DNA of 64,000 bases, from NCBI RefSeq assembly GCF_002736205.1, contig NZ_CP024091.1, forward strand, positions 930,001-994,000, written 5' to 3'. Position 1 is the stretch's first letter. Every line of letters starts with the position of its first letter. A program made the translations under genes and the position numbers. The DNA comes from Pedobacter ginsengisoli. Lineage in GTDB: Bacteria > Bacteroidota > Bacteroidia > Sphingobacteriales > Sphingobacteriaceae. This document shows positions 7,047 through 15,100 of this stretch, in pieces. The notes under the pieces were generated by a model. The model was given only the letters and a program-made list of their open reading frames with translations. It was not told where the DNA came from and searched no databases.

Positions 7047-9626
7047 ATGAAAAAAAGTTTACTTATTCTCTTTTCATTAATACTTTCGGCAGGAGTTGCT
7101 TTTGCCCAAAACAAAGTAACGGGAATTATAAAGAGTGCAAGTGGCACTCCGGTACCAAATGCAACTGTGCTTATCAGGGGTACTAAGATTACCACATTTG
7201 CTAATGATAAAGGCGAATTCAGCATTACTACAGAGCAAGAGCCACCATTCTATATTCAAGTTAGCTCAGTTGGCTATAAAGCTCAGGATTTTCAGGTTTT
7301 GAAATTTCAGGATACTCCTTTAGAATTAACCCTTGTTGAAAATGCTCAGCTAGACGAAATTGTAGTAACTTCAAGAAGACGCTCTGAGGTTTTACAGGAC
7401 GTGCCTATTGCAATTTCAGTTATTGGTGGCCAGGCCGCAGAAAATGCAGGAGCTTTTAACGTTAACCGTTTAAAAGAGCTGGTTCCATCTGTTCAGTTAT
7501 ATGCCTCAAATGCAAGGAACACTACACTTAACATCAGAGGCTTAGGCTCTACATTTGGGTTAACCAACGATGGTATTGATCCCGGAGTAGGTTTTTATGT
7601 TGATGGGGTTTATCAGGCTCGTCCGGCTGCAACTTCTACAGATTTTCTTGATATTGAACAGATAGAAATCCTTCGTGGCCCTCAAGGTACCTTGTTTGGT
7701 AAAAACACAACCGCAGGTGCCTTTAACATCACTACTACAAAACCTACGCAGGTTCCAACTGCAAAAGTTGAACTTAATGTTGGAAACTATAACTTCATGC
7801 AGGCAAAAACATCGGTTTCGGGAGCAGTAGCTAAAAACCTTGCCGCAAAATTAGCCATCTCGGGTACTCAGAGAGATGGTACGATCTGGAATACCAGCGA
7901 AGAGCGCAGATACAGCGGTCAAAATAACCTTGGGTTTAAAGGTCAGCTATATTTTACTCCTTCAGATAAACTACAGATATTGTTAAGCAGCGATGTGAGC
8001 ATTCAGCATCCGGCAGGTTATCCATTGGTAATTGCAGGTGTAACTACTACAGAGAGAAGTGCATACCGTCAGTACGCCAAAATTATCTCCGATTTAGGAT
8101 ACGAACAACCTAAAATAGATCCTTTTTCAAGAAAGATCAATACTAATACACCTTGGAAACAAGACCAGTCAATTGGAGGTATCTCTTTAAACGTAGATTA
8201 TAAAATAGGAAACGGAACACTTACATCTACTACTGCATGGAGGTTCTGGAACTGGGATCCTACAAACGACAGGGACTTCTCTGAAGTGTCTGCATTAACC
8301 AAATCACAAGGTAACTCACGTCATGATCAATATTCGCAAGAAGTTAGATATGCCGGTAATATCTCTGAGAAAGTAAGTGGCGTGATCGGTGTATTTGCAC
8401 TTGCTCAAAATTTGAAAGGTTTATCTCAGACCGAAGAGGTAGGTAAAGATCAATGGAGATTTGTACAAACATCTGCAACTGGTGCTCAGGCAGGTTATAC
8501 CACACCTGGTTTGTTAGATGGTTTTGGCATCAAAACCAATTCAACCATCAAATCATTAAGTACTGCAATTTTTGCGCAGGCCGATTGGGAGTTTGTTGAA
8601 CATTTGCATGTTTTACCTGGTTTAAGGTTCACTTACGATAAAAAAGATGTTGATTACGACAGAACAACCTACGGAGGCCTTCAAACTACTGATGCTGCCT
8701 TACTTGCCCTTAAAGCTGCTGTTTATGCCAATCAACAATTCAATACCAGTACCGATAACAATAACTTATCTGGTAACATTACCTTATCATACCGTCCAAC
8801 CACTAAGTTAAATGTGTACGGAACTTTCTCTACCGCCTATAAACCTGTTGGTGTAAACGTAGGAGGTTTGCCAACTACAAGTAACGGAACAGCCGATTTG
8901 TCTCTTGCGGTAGTAAAACCAGAATATGTTCAGCATTATGAATTTGGCTTAAAAACAAAGCCTGTTAAAGGTTCAATTGTAAACGTTACAGCTTTTAATA
9001 CAGATATTAAAGATTATCAAACCAATGTACAATCTCCACAGCTAGGAGTAAACAGAGGTTACCTTGCAAATGCAGAAAAAGTAAATGTAAAAGGTATTGA
9101 AATTGACGGAAGCTATCAATTAGAACGTTTCTTAAGCATAAATGCCGCTGTAGCCTATCTGGATGGTAAATATAAAAAATTTACCAATGCTCCACTTCCT
9201 TTAGAAGAAACTGGTCATACTGAGCTTGTTAATGGTACAGCTACGCAGGTTGCATTTAAAGATGCTTCAGGAGGCAGATTGCCTGGTATTTCTAAATGGA
9301 ATACCTCAGGAGGTGCTGAATTTAGTGCCCCCGGTAGAGTAGGCTCAAGAGATGGCAGGTTCTTTATTGCCGGTGATGTGAGCTACCGTTCAGAATACTC
9401 TTCAAATCCAACTCCATCAAAAGTGTTAAATGTTGAAGGATACACACTTATAAATGCAAGAATTGGATTCAAATCAGATAAAATATCCATTTTTGGCTGG
9501 AGCAGAAACATAGGAAACACCCACTACTTTGAACAATTGCAGGCTGCTGCTGGTAACTCTGGCTTATATGCCGGTGTACTTGGCGATCCAAGAACTTATG
9601 GCGCTACATTACGCTATTCTTTCTAA
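7047..9626 (+). CDS. TonB-dependent receptor without SusD partner
   Basis: An 859-residue outer-membrane receptor. The ATG at 7047 is preferred over the open frame from 7005 because it begins M-K-K-S-L-L and gives a clean signal peptide ending A-F-A-Q near residue 21. A carboxypeptidase-regulatory-like domain (about 22-105) is followed by a plug with L-Q-D-V-P-I-A-I-S-V, L-N-I-R-G-L-G and I-E-I-L-R-G-P-Q-G-T-L-F-G-K, then a barrel ending R-Y-S-F. The plug resembles proteobacterial-type receptors for small molecules more than SusC, and no SusD follows. It is a single-gene unit, with its own promoter and structured leader upstream and a strong terminator downstream. The poly-Cys leader and adjacent sulfatase suggest a sulfur-containing substrate; this is inference. 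Confidence 0.93.
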   Translation: MKKSLLILFSLILSAGVAFAQNKVTGIIKSASGTPVPNATVLIRGTKITTFANDKGEFSITTEQEPPFYIQVSSVGYKAQDFQVLKFQDTPLELTLVENAQLDEIVVTSRRRSEVLQDVPIAISVIGGQAAENAGAFNVNRLKELVPSVQLYASNARNTTLNIRGLGSTFGLTNDGIDPGVGFYVDGVYQARPAATSTDFLDIEQIEILRGPQGTLFGKNTTAGAFNITTTKPTQVPTAKVELNVGNYNFMQAKTSVSGAVAKNLAAKLAISGTQRDGTIWNTSEERRYSGQNNLGFKGQLYFTPSDKLQILLSSDVSIQHPAGYPLVIAGVTTTERSAYRQYAKIISDLGYEQPKIDPFSRKINTNTPWKQDQSIGGISLNVDYKIGNGTLTSTTAWRFWNWDPTNDRDFSEVSALTKSQGNSRHDQYSQEVRYAGNISEKVSGVIGVFALAQNLKGLSQTEEVGKDQWRFVQTSATGAQAGYTTPGLLDGFGIKTNSTIKSLSTAIFAQADWEFVEHLHVLPGLRFTYDKKDVDYDRTTYGGLQTTDAALLALKAAVYANQQFNTSTDNNNLSGNITLSYRPTTKLNVYGTFSTAYKPVGVNVGGLPTTSNGTADLSLAVVKPEYVQHYEFGLKTKPVKGSIVNVTAFNTDIKDYQTNVQSPQLGVNRGYLANAEKVNVKGIEIDGSYQLERFLSINAAVAYLDGKYKKFTNAPLPLEETGHTELVNGTATQVAFKDASGGRLPGISKWNTSGGAEFSAPGRVGSRDGRFFIAGDVSYRSEYSSNPTPSKVLNVEGYTLINARIGFKSDKISIFGWSRNIGNTHYFEQLQAAAGNSGLYAGVLGDPRTYGATLRYSF

Positions 9627-9640
9627 GATTGTTATTTAGT

Positions 9641-9692
9641 AAGCTATAGAAAAAGGGCTATTCTCATTGGAATAGCCCTTTTTCTATAGCTT
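9641..9692 (+). terminator. Strong terminator after TonB receptor
   Basis: A perfect 22-base inverted repeat (9641-9662 and 9671-9692, AAGCTATAG ... CTATAGCTT) with an eight-base loop. The right arm contains TAGCCCTTTTTCTA, so there is a T-run within the stem. It ends the monocistronic receptor unit. Confidence 0.8.
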
Positions 9693-9718
9693 AAAGCCAT
9701 TATTTTTTATTTGAATTT

Positions 9719-9748
9719 TTGCCATTTTATGATCGTTCCATACCTTTT
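9719..9748 (+). promoter_or_regulatory. Probable promoter of small lipoprotein gene
   Basis: TTG at 9719-9721, 19 bases, then TACCTTTT at 9741-9748 (seven of eight matches to TAnnTTTG). Predicted transcription start about 9755, leaving a leader of some 60 bases before the ATG at 9816. Confidence 0.4.
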
Positions 9749-9815
9749 TCTTAAGCTATAATGCACCTGTTGGCATGGCCTTTGTAATAGCTATGTTACA
9801 TCAAAACATCAAATT

Positions 9816-10190
9816 ATGAAAAAGACAATGAGAATTTTCAGTCTACTTTTAATTGCTACGACGGTTATGATCGCCTGTAAGAAAGACACAGATCCGGCAG
9901 ACAAAGACTTCTTTGTGGGGACCTATAGAGGATCTATTTCTTATCAAAAAGATGACAACACAATAACCAGTTCGGAAGGGAAGGTTACAGTGAGTAAAGT
10001 CGGAGAGACTTACAATTTTTTCTTTGGCAATAATATTCCTGATATAAAGGGAGTGAAGTTTGAAAAATCCAGCGACAATAACTATGTCAGCGTGGGAAGT
10101 GGAGTAACTGGTATTTCAATTAATGCCAGTACCTTAAAAGTGTTAGTTTCAAATAATGGAGCTACCTGGACAGCTGATTGCACCAGGTAA
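9816..10190 (+). CDS. Small lipoprotein of unknown function
   Basis: A 124-residue protein with a clear lipoprotein signal (V-M-I-A-C, Cys21, followed by K-K-D-T-D), so it should be lipidated and probably surface-exposed or held in the outer membrane. The mature part alternates short beta-type segments (V-G-T-Y-R-G-S-I-S-Y, G-K-V-T-V-S-K-V, Y-N-F-F-F) and ends with W-T-A-D-C-T, consistent with a small beta-barrel or lipocalin-like fold, but I do not recognise a named family. It has its own probable promoter and terminator and is not part of a PUL. Function unknown. Confidence 0.85.
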   Translation: MKKTMRIFSLLLIATTVMIACKKDTDPADKDFFVGTYRGSISYQKDDNTITSSEGKVTVSKVGETYNFFFGNNIPDIKGVKFEKSSDNNYVSVGSGVTGISINASTLKVLVSNNGATWTADCTR

Positions 10191-10217
10191 TAAACAGCAA
10201 TAAATTAAGCTTATTAG

Positions 10218-10246
10218 AAAACCCGTCATTAATGGCGGGTTTTTTT
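10218..10246 (+). terminator. Terminator after small lipoprotein gene
   Basis: Stem AAAACCCG / CGGGTTTT extended inward by CATT/AATG with one G-U pair, running into a T7 tract. A second, separate stem, AAGGCTATC/GATAGCCTT, follows at 10261-10284. Confidence 0.75.
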
Positions 10247-10361
10247 ATAGGGCAAAAATTAAGGCTATCTGAAAGGATAGCCTTAAAAACCAAATATAAA
10301 TTAAAATGAGTATTAATGTTTGTGCTTCACAGCATGGAACGTTGCTTTACCGTACTGACTT

Positions 10362-10405
10362 TATTATTATTCTTCTATGTTTACATTATTGGAAGAATAA
10401 TAATA
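10362..10405 (+). repeat. 14-bp inverted repeat upstream of histone-like gene
   Basis: TATTATTATTCTTC at 10362-10375 is matched exactly by its reverse complement at 10392-10405 with a 16-base loop. It lies about 50 bases before the start codon of the Hc1-like gene and could be an operator or mRNA leader hairpin. The loop begins with TATGTTTA, close to a -7 box, but no -33 TTG is at the right distance. Confidence 0.5.
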
Positions 10406-10456
10406 GCTATCCAATGCCAGAAACTAAATAAATAACAATAATTAACTTAAAACACT

Positions 10457-10636
10457 ATGAGCAAGTTCGCGAAATTAAAAGAGGTAGTGGCCTCAGTAGA
10501 AACAGATGTAGAAAAATTTTATAATGCGGGTAACAGTGCTGCGGGTACAAGAGTGCGCAAAGCTTTACAGGAAATTAAAGGCCTTGCCCAGGAAATCAGA
10601 ACGGAGATTACTGAAAAGAAAAACCAGGGAAAATAA
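10457..10636 (+). CDS. Hc1-like histone H1 family DNA-binding protein
   Basis: A 59-residue basic protein beginning M-S-K-F-A-K-L-K-E-V-V and containing E-K-F-Y-N-A-G-N and A-A-G-T-R-V-R-K-A-L-Q-E-I-K, the pattern of the short histone-H1-like (chlamydial Hc1-related) proteins that are common, usually single-copy, in Bacteroidota. Such proteins are thought to bind and compact DNA; the cellular role in free-living Bacteroidota is poorly defined. The predicted structure is nearly all helix with evenly spaced Lys/Arg. The gene stands alone between a terminator-rich region and a strong downstream hairpin, preceded by a 14-bp inverted repeat. The length and start match the family. Confidence 0.85.
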   Translation: MSKFAKLKEVVASVETDVEKFYNAGNSAAGTRVRKALQEIKGLAQEIRTEITEKKNQGK

Positions 10637-10672
10637 GTTGTTGCGATCTTAGACCATACAATTTGTACACTC

Positions 10673-10732
10673 ACCCAATTGATCAGGAAAAGCGTTACTC
10701 GAGCTATCCTGATCAATTGGGTTGATTTTTTT
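10673..10732 (+). terminator. Terminator after Hc1-like gene
   Basis: A perfect 16-base inverted repeat (10673-10688 and 10707-10722, ACCCAATTGATCAGGA) with an 18-base loop, followed by GATTTTTTT. It lies between the convergent Hc1-like and histidine kinase genes; the T-tract is only on the plus side. Confidence 0.8.
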
Positions 10733-10741
10733 ATACCCTAA

Positions 10742-11920
10742 TTAATCCTTAAATGTTAGCACAAATTTTACACCCTCATTAACCTTGCTTTCTACATCAA
10801 TATGCCCACCCAAGCTATTAATATGATTGTACACCAGATAAAGGCCAATACCTTTACTTTCTGTATGATTGTGAAATGTTTGGTGCAAACCAAATATTTT
10901 GTGTTTAACCTTTTCCATATCAAAGCCCTGGCCCTGATCAGTAAAAATCAATTGATGTACACCATTTGTTTTTCTGGTAGCGATAGAAATATCAGGGTGC
11001 GAGTCTGGCTTTGCATATTTTATTGAGTTTGTGATCAGGTTAAGGAATATACTATCCATGTAAACCCTGTTAAAGTTTATGGTTTCAAACTCCGAAAAAT
11101 CAATATTAATAATAGCTCTGGAGCCAAGTATCAGCGAATTTATCGATTGAAATACTCCTTTCAGAGACTGATGAAGATTCAGATCCTCAGTAGGTACATG
11201 TACGCTTTTTTTCTCGCTGGCTGCGTCCAGATAATAGTTTAAAGTAACCTTAAGCCCTTCTGTTGTAGAGTGTAATATATTTACCAGGTTTTTGGTCTCT
11301 TTATCCTGAATGGTCGAAGTATCTAAAAGGCTAAATATAGCAAGCAAATTGTTTACAGGAGCTCTTAAATCGTGCGAGGCCATATGAGTTAAGTGCTGCA
11401 GTTCTTCATTAATCTTCGAAAGGCTAATTAAAAGTTTGTTCCGTTCCTCCTCAAGTTTCTTTTTGTGGGTTACATTCTTGGCAATTGCATAAACAAGTTC
11501 CGATTCTGGAACAGGAATTGAAGTCCATGATAACCAAACAATTTCACCCTTTTTAGTCTGATAGCGGTTTTCGAAATTTAAGAGCGGAAGGTTTTTTCTG
11601 AGGTTTTTTCTAAGTTCTTCTGTAATATTCTTGTCCTCCTCATAAACAAAACTATTAATCGGTCTCGAAAACAACTCCTCGTTGGTATATCCTAAAAGTT
11701 TAGAAACCGCCGGATTGATTCTTTTAAAATAGCCATCAAACCCCGCAATACACATTAGATCCTGAGAAACTTCAAAAAAGGGTTCGCTATCAAAATGATC
11801 TAAAGAAATTCGGAATTGGTTATTGGCTTTAGGTATCATAGGCCCAGATATTGTTTCCCCTTTTGTAAGGTTAATTGCTGTTTTCGTATTAAATCTACTA
11901 AAGTTTAGCAACTTGTTCAT
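10742..11920 (-). CDS. Cytoplasmic PAS-domain sensor histidine kinase
   Basis: A 392-residue kinase with no membrane segment or signal peptide. A PAS domain spans about residues 48-155 (D-L-M-C-I-A-G-F-D-G, L-L-G-Y-T-N-E-E-L). A short coiled coil follows, then the dimerisation/phosphoacceptor segment with H183 in M-A-S-H-D-L-R-A-P-V-N, and a HATPase domain with N-box N-L-I-T-N-S-I-K-Y-A (N298 region), G1 D-Q-G-Q-G-F-D and G2 K-G-I-G-L. The PAS presumably senses a cytoplasmic signal and H183 passes phosphate to a response regulator. No receiver gene is adjacent, so it is an orphan kinase. The gene converges on the histone-like gene. Signal unknown. Confidence 0.93.
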   Translation of the reverse strand: MNKLLNFSRFNTKTAINLTKGETISGPMIPKANNQFRISLDHFDSEPFFEVSQDLMCIAGFDGYFKRINPAVSKLLGYTNEELFSRPINSFVYEEDKNITEELRKNLRKNLPLLNFENRYQTKKGEIVWLSWTSIPVPESELVYAIAKNVTHKKKLEEERNKLLISLSKINEELQHLTHMASHDLRAPVNNLLAIFSLLDTSTIQDKETKNLVNILHSTTEGLKVTLNYYLDAASEKKSVHVPTEDLNLHQSLKGVFQSINSLILGSRAIINIDFSEFETINFNRVYMDSIFLNLITNSIKYAKPDSHPDISIATRKTNGVHQLIFTDQGQGFDMEKVKHKIFGLHQTFHNHTESKGIGLYLVYNHINSLGGHIDVESKVNEGVKFVLTFKD

Positions 11921-12217
11921 TTTATTCAGTGATGAATTATTTGTTTTTTATGGCCATTTATCATGAAAAGCACTTATTTGTTTGATACTCATTTGGTTTT
12001 ATTTTTTACGAAAAGTGAAATAAAAATGATCCGGAAGTTGGCAATGCCGTTTTTTAGCATCATTTAGGCAATTCTCAATTGAATAAGCAATGTATAATAA
12101 TTGTATTTGCATTGTTTAAACATTGTATAAACCCTCATCTTTTTACTAATTTGGTTCTTATTTCTAAGACAGAAATGTTAAGAATACTACCATTGTAAAA
12201 AACTAAAAAAGAATAAA

Positions 12218-13129
12218 ATGCTGATAGAACCAAACATTAGATTAAGCCGGATTCTTAGAAATACATGGCAGGTAGATATCATTATGATTATCTCCTGTAT
12301 AGCAGCCTACCTGGTGCGGACGGTTTTAATCAGGCATCACTTTGAAATTCCCTCTATAATTCCTACAGTTTTAGGTACAGCCATTGCTTTTTTTGTGGGT
12401 TTTAATAACAATCAGGCTTACGACCGCTGGTGGGAAGCCCGAAAAATATGGGGATCACTTGTAAACGATTCCCGATCATGGGCAAGGAGTATAATCAGCT
12501 ATGTTTCGCAGGGCAAAGCCGATGATCTGCAATATGCTATTGTAAAAAAGAGACTGGTGTACCGCCAAATTGCATTTTTATATGCACTGAAAGCCAGATT
12601 AAGAGACGCTGTTGATGAAACCTACAGCCAATATCTTGAACCTCATGAAAAGGAGGAAATCAAATTGCAGGGTAATATAGCCAATGCCATTCTGATGCAA
12701 CAGTCCAAGGCACTGCAACAATTGGAAAAAGAGGGGATGATTGATAGTTTTCGCTTTATTGAAATGAACCAATTACTGGTTAAACTTTGCGATGCGATGG
12801 GCATGACTGAGCGTATTAAAAACACTATATATCCAACCGCCTATATTTATTTTACTAAAGCCTTTATATGGCTTTTTGTGGTGTCGCTTACACTGGTTAT
12901 AAGTGCCTTTGCAGGTGTATGGTCTATATTTTTAGGATGGCTGGTAGGTTTTGTGTACGTATCAACTCAGATCAATGGGATGAGCCTCATGAACCCTTTC
13001 GATAATAATTCGGCAGCAGTTCCATTAAATCAAATTACCCGTACTATAGAGATCAATCTTTTAGAAATGCTTGGCGAAACCAATATACCCGAGCCTGTAA
13101 AGCCAATTAATAATGAATACGTGCTTTAA
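12218..13129 (+). CDS. Bestrophin-family (UPF0187/YneE-like) membrane channel
   Basis: A 303-residue inner-membrane protein. Hydrophobic segments lie at about 20-38, 47-62, 210-228 and 230-247. The family signature sits after the second segment: G-F-N-N-N-Q-A-Y-D-R-W-W-E-A-R-K-I-W-G (61-79), then S-R-S-W-A-R. A cytoplasmic helical section separates the membrane pairs and a conserved N-P-F-D segment follows the last one. Bacterial bestrophin homologues form pentameric ion channels (the Klebsiella one is cation-selective). The gene is apparently monocistronic; the 297-base gap before it holds a possible promoter (TTG 12123-12125, TAATTTG 12147-12153) but no other gene. It is not linked to the glycan functions. 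Confidence 0.9.
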   Translation: MLIEPNIRLSRILRNTWQVDIIMIISCIAAYLVRTVLIRHHFEIPSIIPTVLGTAIAFFVGFNNNQAYDRWWEARKIWGSLVNDSRSWARSIISYVSQGKADDLQYAIVKKRLVYRQIAFLYALKARLRDAVDETYSQYLEPHEKEEIKLQGNIANAILMQQSKALQQLEKEGMIDSFRFIEMNQLLVKLCDAMGMTERIKNTIYPTAYIYFTKAFIWLFVVSLTLVISAFAGVWSIFLGWLVGFVYVSTQINGMSLMNPFDNNSAAVPLNQITRTIEINLLEMLGETNIPEPVKPINNEYVL

Positions 13130-13235
13130 GTTTTTTACAGAAAAGACCATAAATTTTACTCGGCAATAATTGTATTTTTTTAGTTACTTTTAGCAGCTGT
13201 TCAGGCCACCTAATGCCTTACAGGCCGATTTAATA

Positions 13236-13811
13236 ATGGGGAACTATTCAAAACATACTGATGAAGAACTAGCCTTGTTGTTAAAACAAGCTGGCCCCGA
13301 GATTTTTAAAGAAATTTACGATCGGTATTGGGATAGATTACTTAATGCAGCCTATAAAAGGGTTAGAAACACCGAAACTTGCGAAGAAATTGTACAGGAT
13401 GTTTTTACAAAACTCTGGACAAACAGGGCTTCGCTTGTATTTACAACCGGGCTGGGTAATTATCTGTATACCGCTGTTAGGTACAATGTGATAGATCATT
13501 ATAGAAAACACGCCGTAAGGGAGAGTTTTATCAGCTCCGAACACGCTCATATAAAACTTGATAATTCTACAGAAGAATATGTTTTTCTTAACGATTTGAA
13601 AAAGCACATTGATATGATGATTGCTAAACTGCCTGATAAATGCCGCTCTGTTTATCAATTAAGCAGAATCGAGTTTAAAACAAATAAAGAAATTGCAACT
13701 GAGCTGAATATCTCTGAAAAGACTGTAGAAGGCCATCTAACAAAAGCACTACATAGCTTAAGAACAACGATTGCCGACCTTATGCCCATTTTATTATTTT
13801 TTTTAAAATAA
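13236..13811 (+). CDS. ECF RNA polymerase sigma factor, paired with FecR
   Basis: A 191-residue sigma-70-family factor. Region 2 is visible in Y-D-R-Y-W-D-R-L-L-N-A-A-Y and E-E-I-V-Q-D-V-F-T-K-L-W; region 4 in L-P-D-K-C-R-S-V-Y-Q-L-S-R, N-K-E-I-A-T-E-L-N-I-S-E-K-T-V-E-G-H-L. It should recruit RNA polymerase to the SusC-SusD promoter downstream when released by FecR. The FecR-type anti-sigma gene follows by 72 bases and an STN-bearing SusC after that, the standard order of a trans-envelope signalling PUL. The match to the bestrophin gene upstream is only positional. Confidence 0.95.
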   Translation: MGNYSKHTDEELALLLKQAGPEIFKEIYDRYWDRLLNAAYKRVRNTETCEEIVQDVFTKLWTNRASLVFTTGLGNYLYTAVRYNVIDHYRKHAVRESFISSEHAHIKLDNSTEEYVFLNDLKKHIDMMIAKLPDKCRSVYQLSRIEFKTNKEIATELNISEKTVEGHLTKALHSLRTTIADLMPILLFFLK

Positions 13812-13883
13812 GTTAAATTTCTAGCAAGGGTTATGCTGTTGTTATACGACATGCTATAAATAACCAATAGAGTTTAACGAAGT

Positions 13884-14900
13884 ATGGACAATTTACAGCT
13901 TTCCAAATTATTGGAAAATTATATCAATGGCAATTGCACGCCCGAAGAGGTTTCAATGGTAAATCATTGGTATGATCAATATCAGGACAGTCCTAACCTT
14001 GTTCAGGGTTTATCCGAAGAAAATCAAAAACTACTAAAAGACAAGATCTTTTTAAATATAATAGCATCTTCTGATGAAGCAAACATCCCTGTTGTACCAT
14101 TAAAATCAACACCAAAAATTGCTGCAAAGTGGCTTAAATATGCTGCGGCAGTAATTTTGGTGTTGTCTGTTGCCGTTCTTTTTTTTAACAGAGAACAATT
14201 GTGGAATAAACAAGATCAGGTGGCCAGCCAGCAAATTCATTTGGTAAACAGGACCGATTTTATTGTTAAAAGAGTACTACCAGATCAAAGTGTTGTTTAT
14301 TTAAGTCCTCAGGCTAGTTTAACTTATCCATTGGAGTTTAAAAAGAATTCAAGAGATGTGGTTATGGAAGGGGAGTGCTTCTTTGAGATCACTAAAAATC
14401 CTGACAGGCCATTTATAATCAATAGCAATCACATTATTACCAAGGTGTGGGGCACTAGTTTTAGAATTTCAGATCATATAAATAGTGCTTCGGCAAGTGT
14501 AATAGTAGTAACAGGTAAAGTTTCTGTAAGTAAAAAAATTGTTGGCAAAAACGATGTTAAAACAGCCGATGAAGTGTTTCTGCTGCCTAAAGAAAGCATT
14601 GTTTTTAAGAAGAAAAAAGATGCACTTTATAAAAACAAACAAACAGATATGTCGTCCCTTACTATCTGGAACCACGTTGATCTGTCATTTAATGATAAAA
14701 AACTGTCAGAAATAGTGCAAGTACTCAGCTCAGAATTTAAGGCCACCATAAAAGTAAAGGATGAGGAGTTAAACAAAGTAGTGATGAATGCAGATTTGAC
14801 CGATCTGAATTTGCCGGATGTATTGGAAGTGCTTAAAACTTCATTAAATCTGGAATATCACATTAATGATGATACCATTGTTTTAACCAAAAAGAATTAA
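13884..14900 (+). CDS. FecR-type anti-sigma factor
   Basis: A 338-residue single-pass inner-membrane protein. The N-terminal cytoplasmic part (1-85) should hold the sigma factor; one membrane segment lies at about 86-101 (Y-A-A-A-V-I-L-V-L-S-V-A-V-L-F-F). The periplasmic FecR domain (about 120-215, containing G-E-C-F-F-E-I-T and V-W-G-T-S-F-R-I) is followed by a DUF4974-type STN-like C-terminal domain (about 268-337). It receives the signal from the STN domain of the SusC encoded next and controls the sigma factor encoded just before. The 200-base gap to SusC contains two hairpins, so SusC is probably transcribed separately. Confidence 0.94.
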   Translation: MDNLQLSKLLENYINGNCTPEEVSMVNHWYDQYQDSPNLVQGLSEENQKLLKDKIFLNIIASSDEANIPVVPLKSTPKIAAKWLKYAAAVILVLSVAVLFFNREQLWNKQDQVASQQIHLVNRTDFIVKRVLPDQSVVYLSPQASLTYPLEFKKNSRDVVMEGECFFEITKNPDRPFIINSNHIITKVWGTSFRISDHINSASASVIVVTGKVSVSKKIVGKNDVKTADEVFLLPKESIVFKKKKDALYKNKQTDMSSLTIWNHVDLSFNDKKLSEIVQVLSSEFKATIKVKDEELNKVVMNADLTDLNLPDVLEVLKTSLNLEYHINDDTIVLTKKN

Positions 14901-14982
14901 CCAAATAACCAATAAATAAACCTTCAAACCAACCTGTATGAAAAAGATTTTACAAACATGATCCCATAAGCTTTTTTAGTAA

Positions 14983-15010
14983 GTACAAGAGTGCTCGAAC
15001 ACTCCTGTAC
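14983..15010 (+). repeat. Imperfect hairpin between FecR and SusC
   Basis: GTACAAGAGTG at 14983-14993 pairs with CACTCCTGTAC at 15000-15010 with one A-C mismatch. It lies upstream of a second, stronger hairpin in the same gap. Confidence 0.4.
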
Positions 15011-15019
15011 CTTGCTTTT

Positions 15020-15068
15020 AAGACCCCTTTTGTGACATCAATAAAATTGGTGAAGGGGCTTCAATTAA
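15020..15068 (+). terminator. Terminator/attenuator-like hairpin before SusC
   Basis: AAG-A-CCCCTT at 15020 onward pairs with AAGGGGCTT ending at 15061, with one bulged base and an inner CAAT/ATTG stem, followed by an AT-rich stretch. It could end the sigma-FecR transcript or attenuate read-through into SusC. The second ECF system of the window (52444-52477) has a hairpin in the same place. Confidence 0.4.
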
Positions 15069-15100
15069 TTATATTTTTTCAAATACAACCTTCTAAAATT

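Noticed and set aside
10301-10440. 41-codon plus-strand frame starting at ATG near 10304
   Set aside because: It overlaps the long inverted repeat, has no recognisable features and no good promoter; probably chance.
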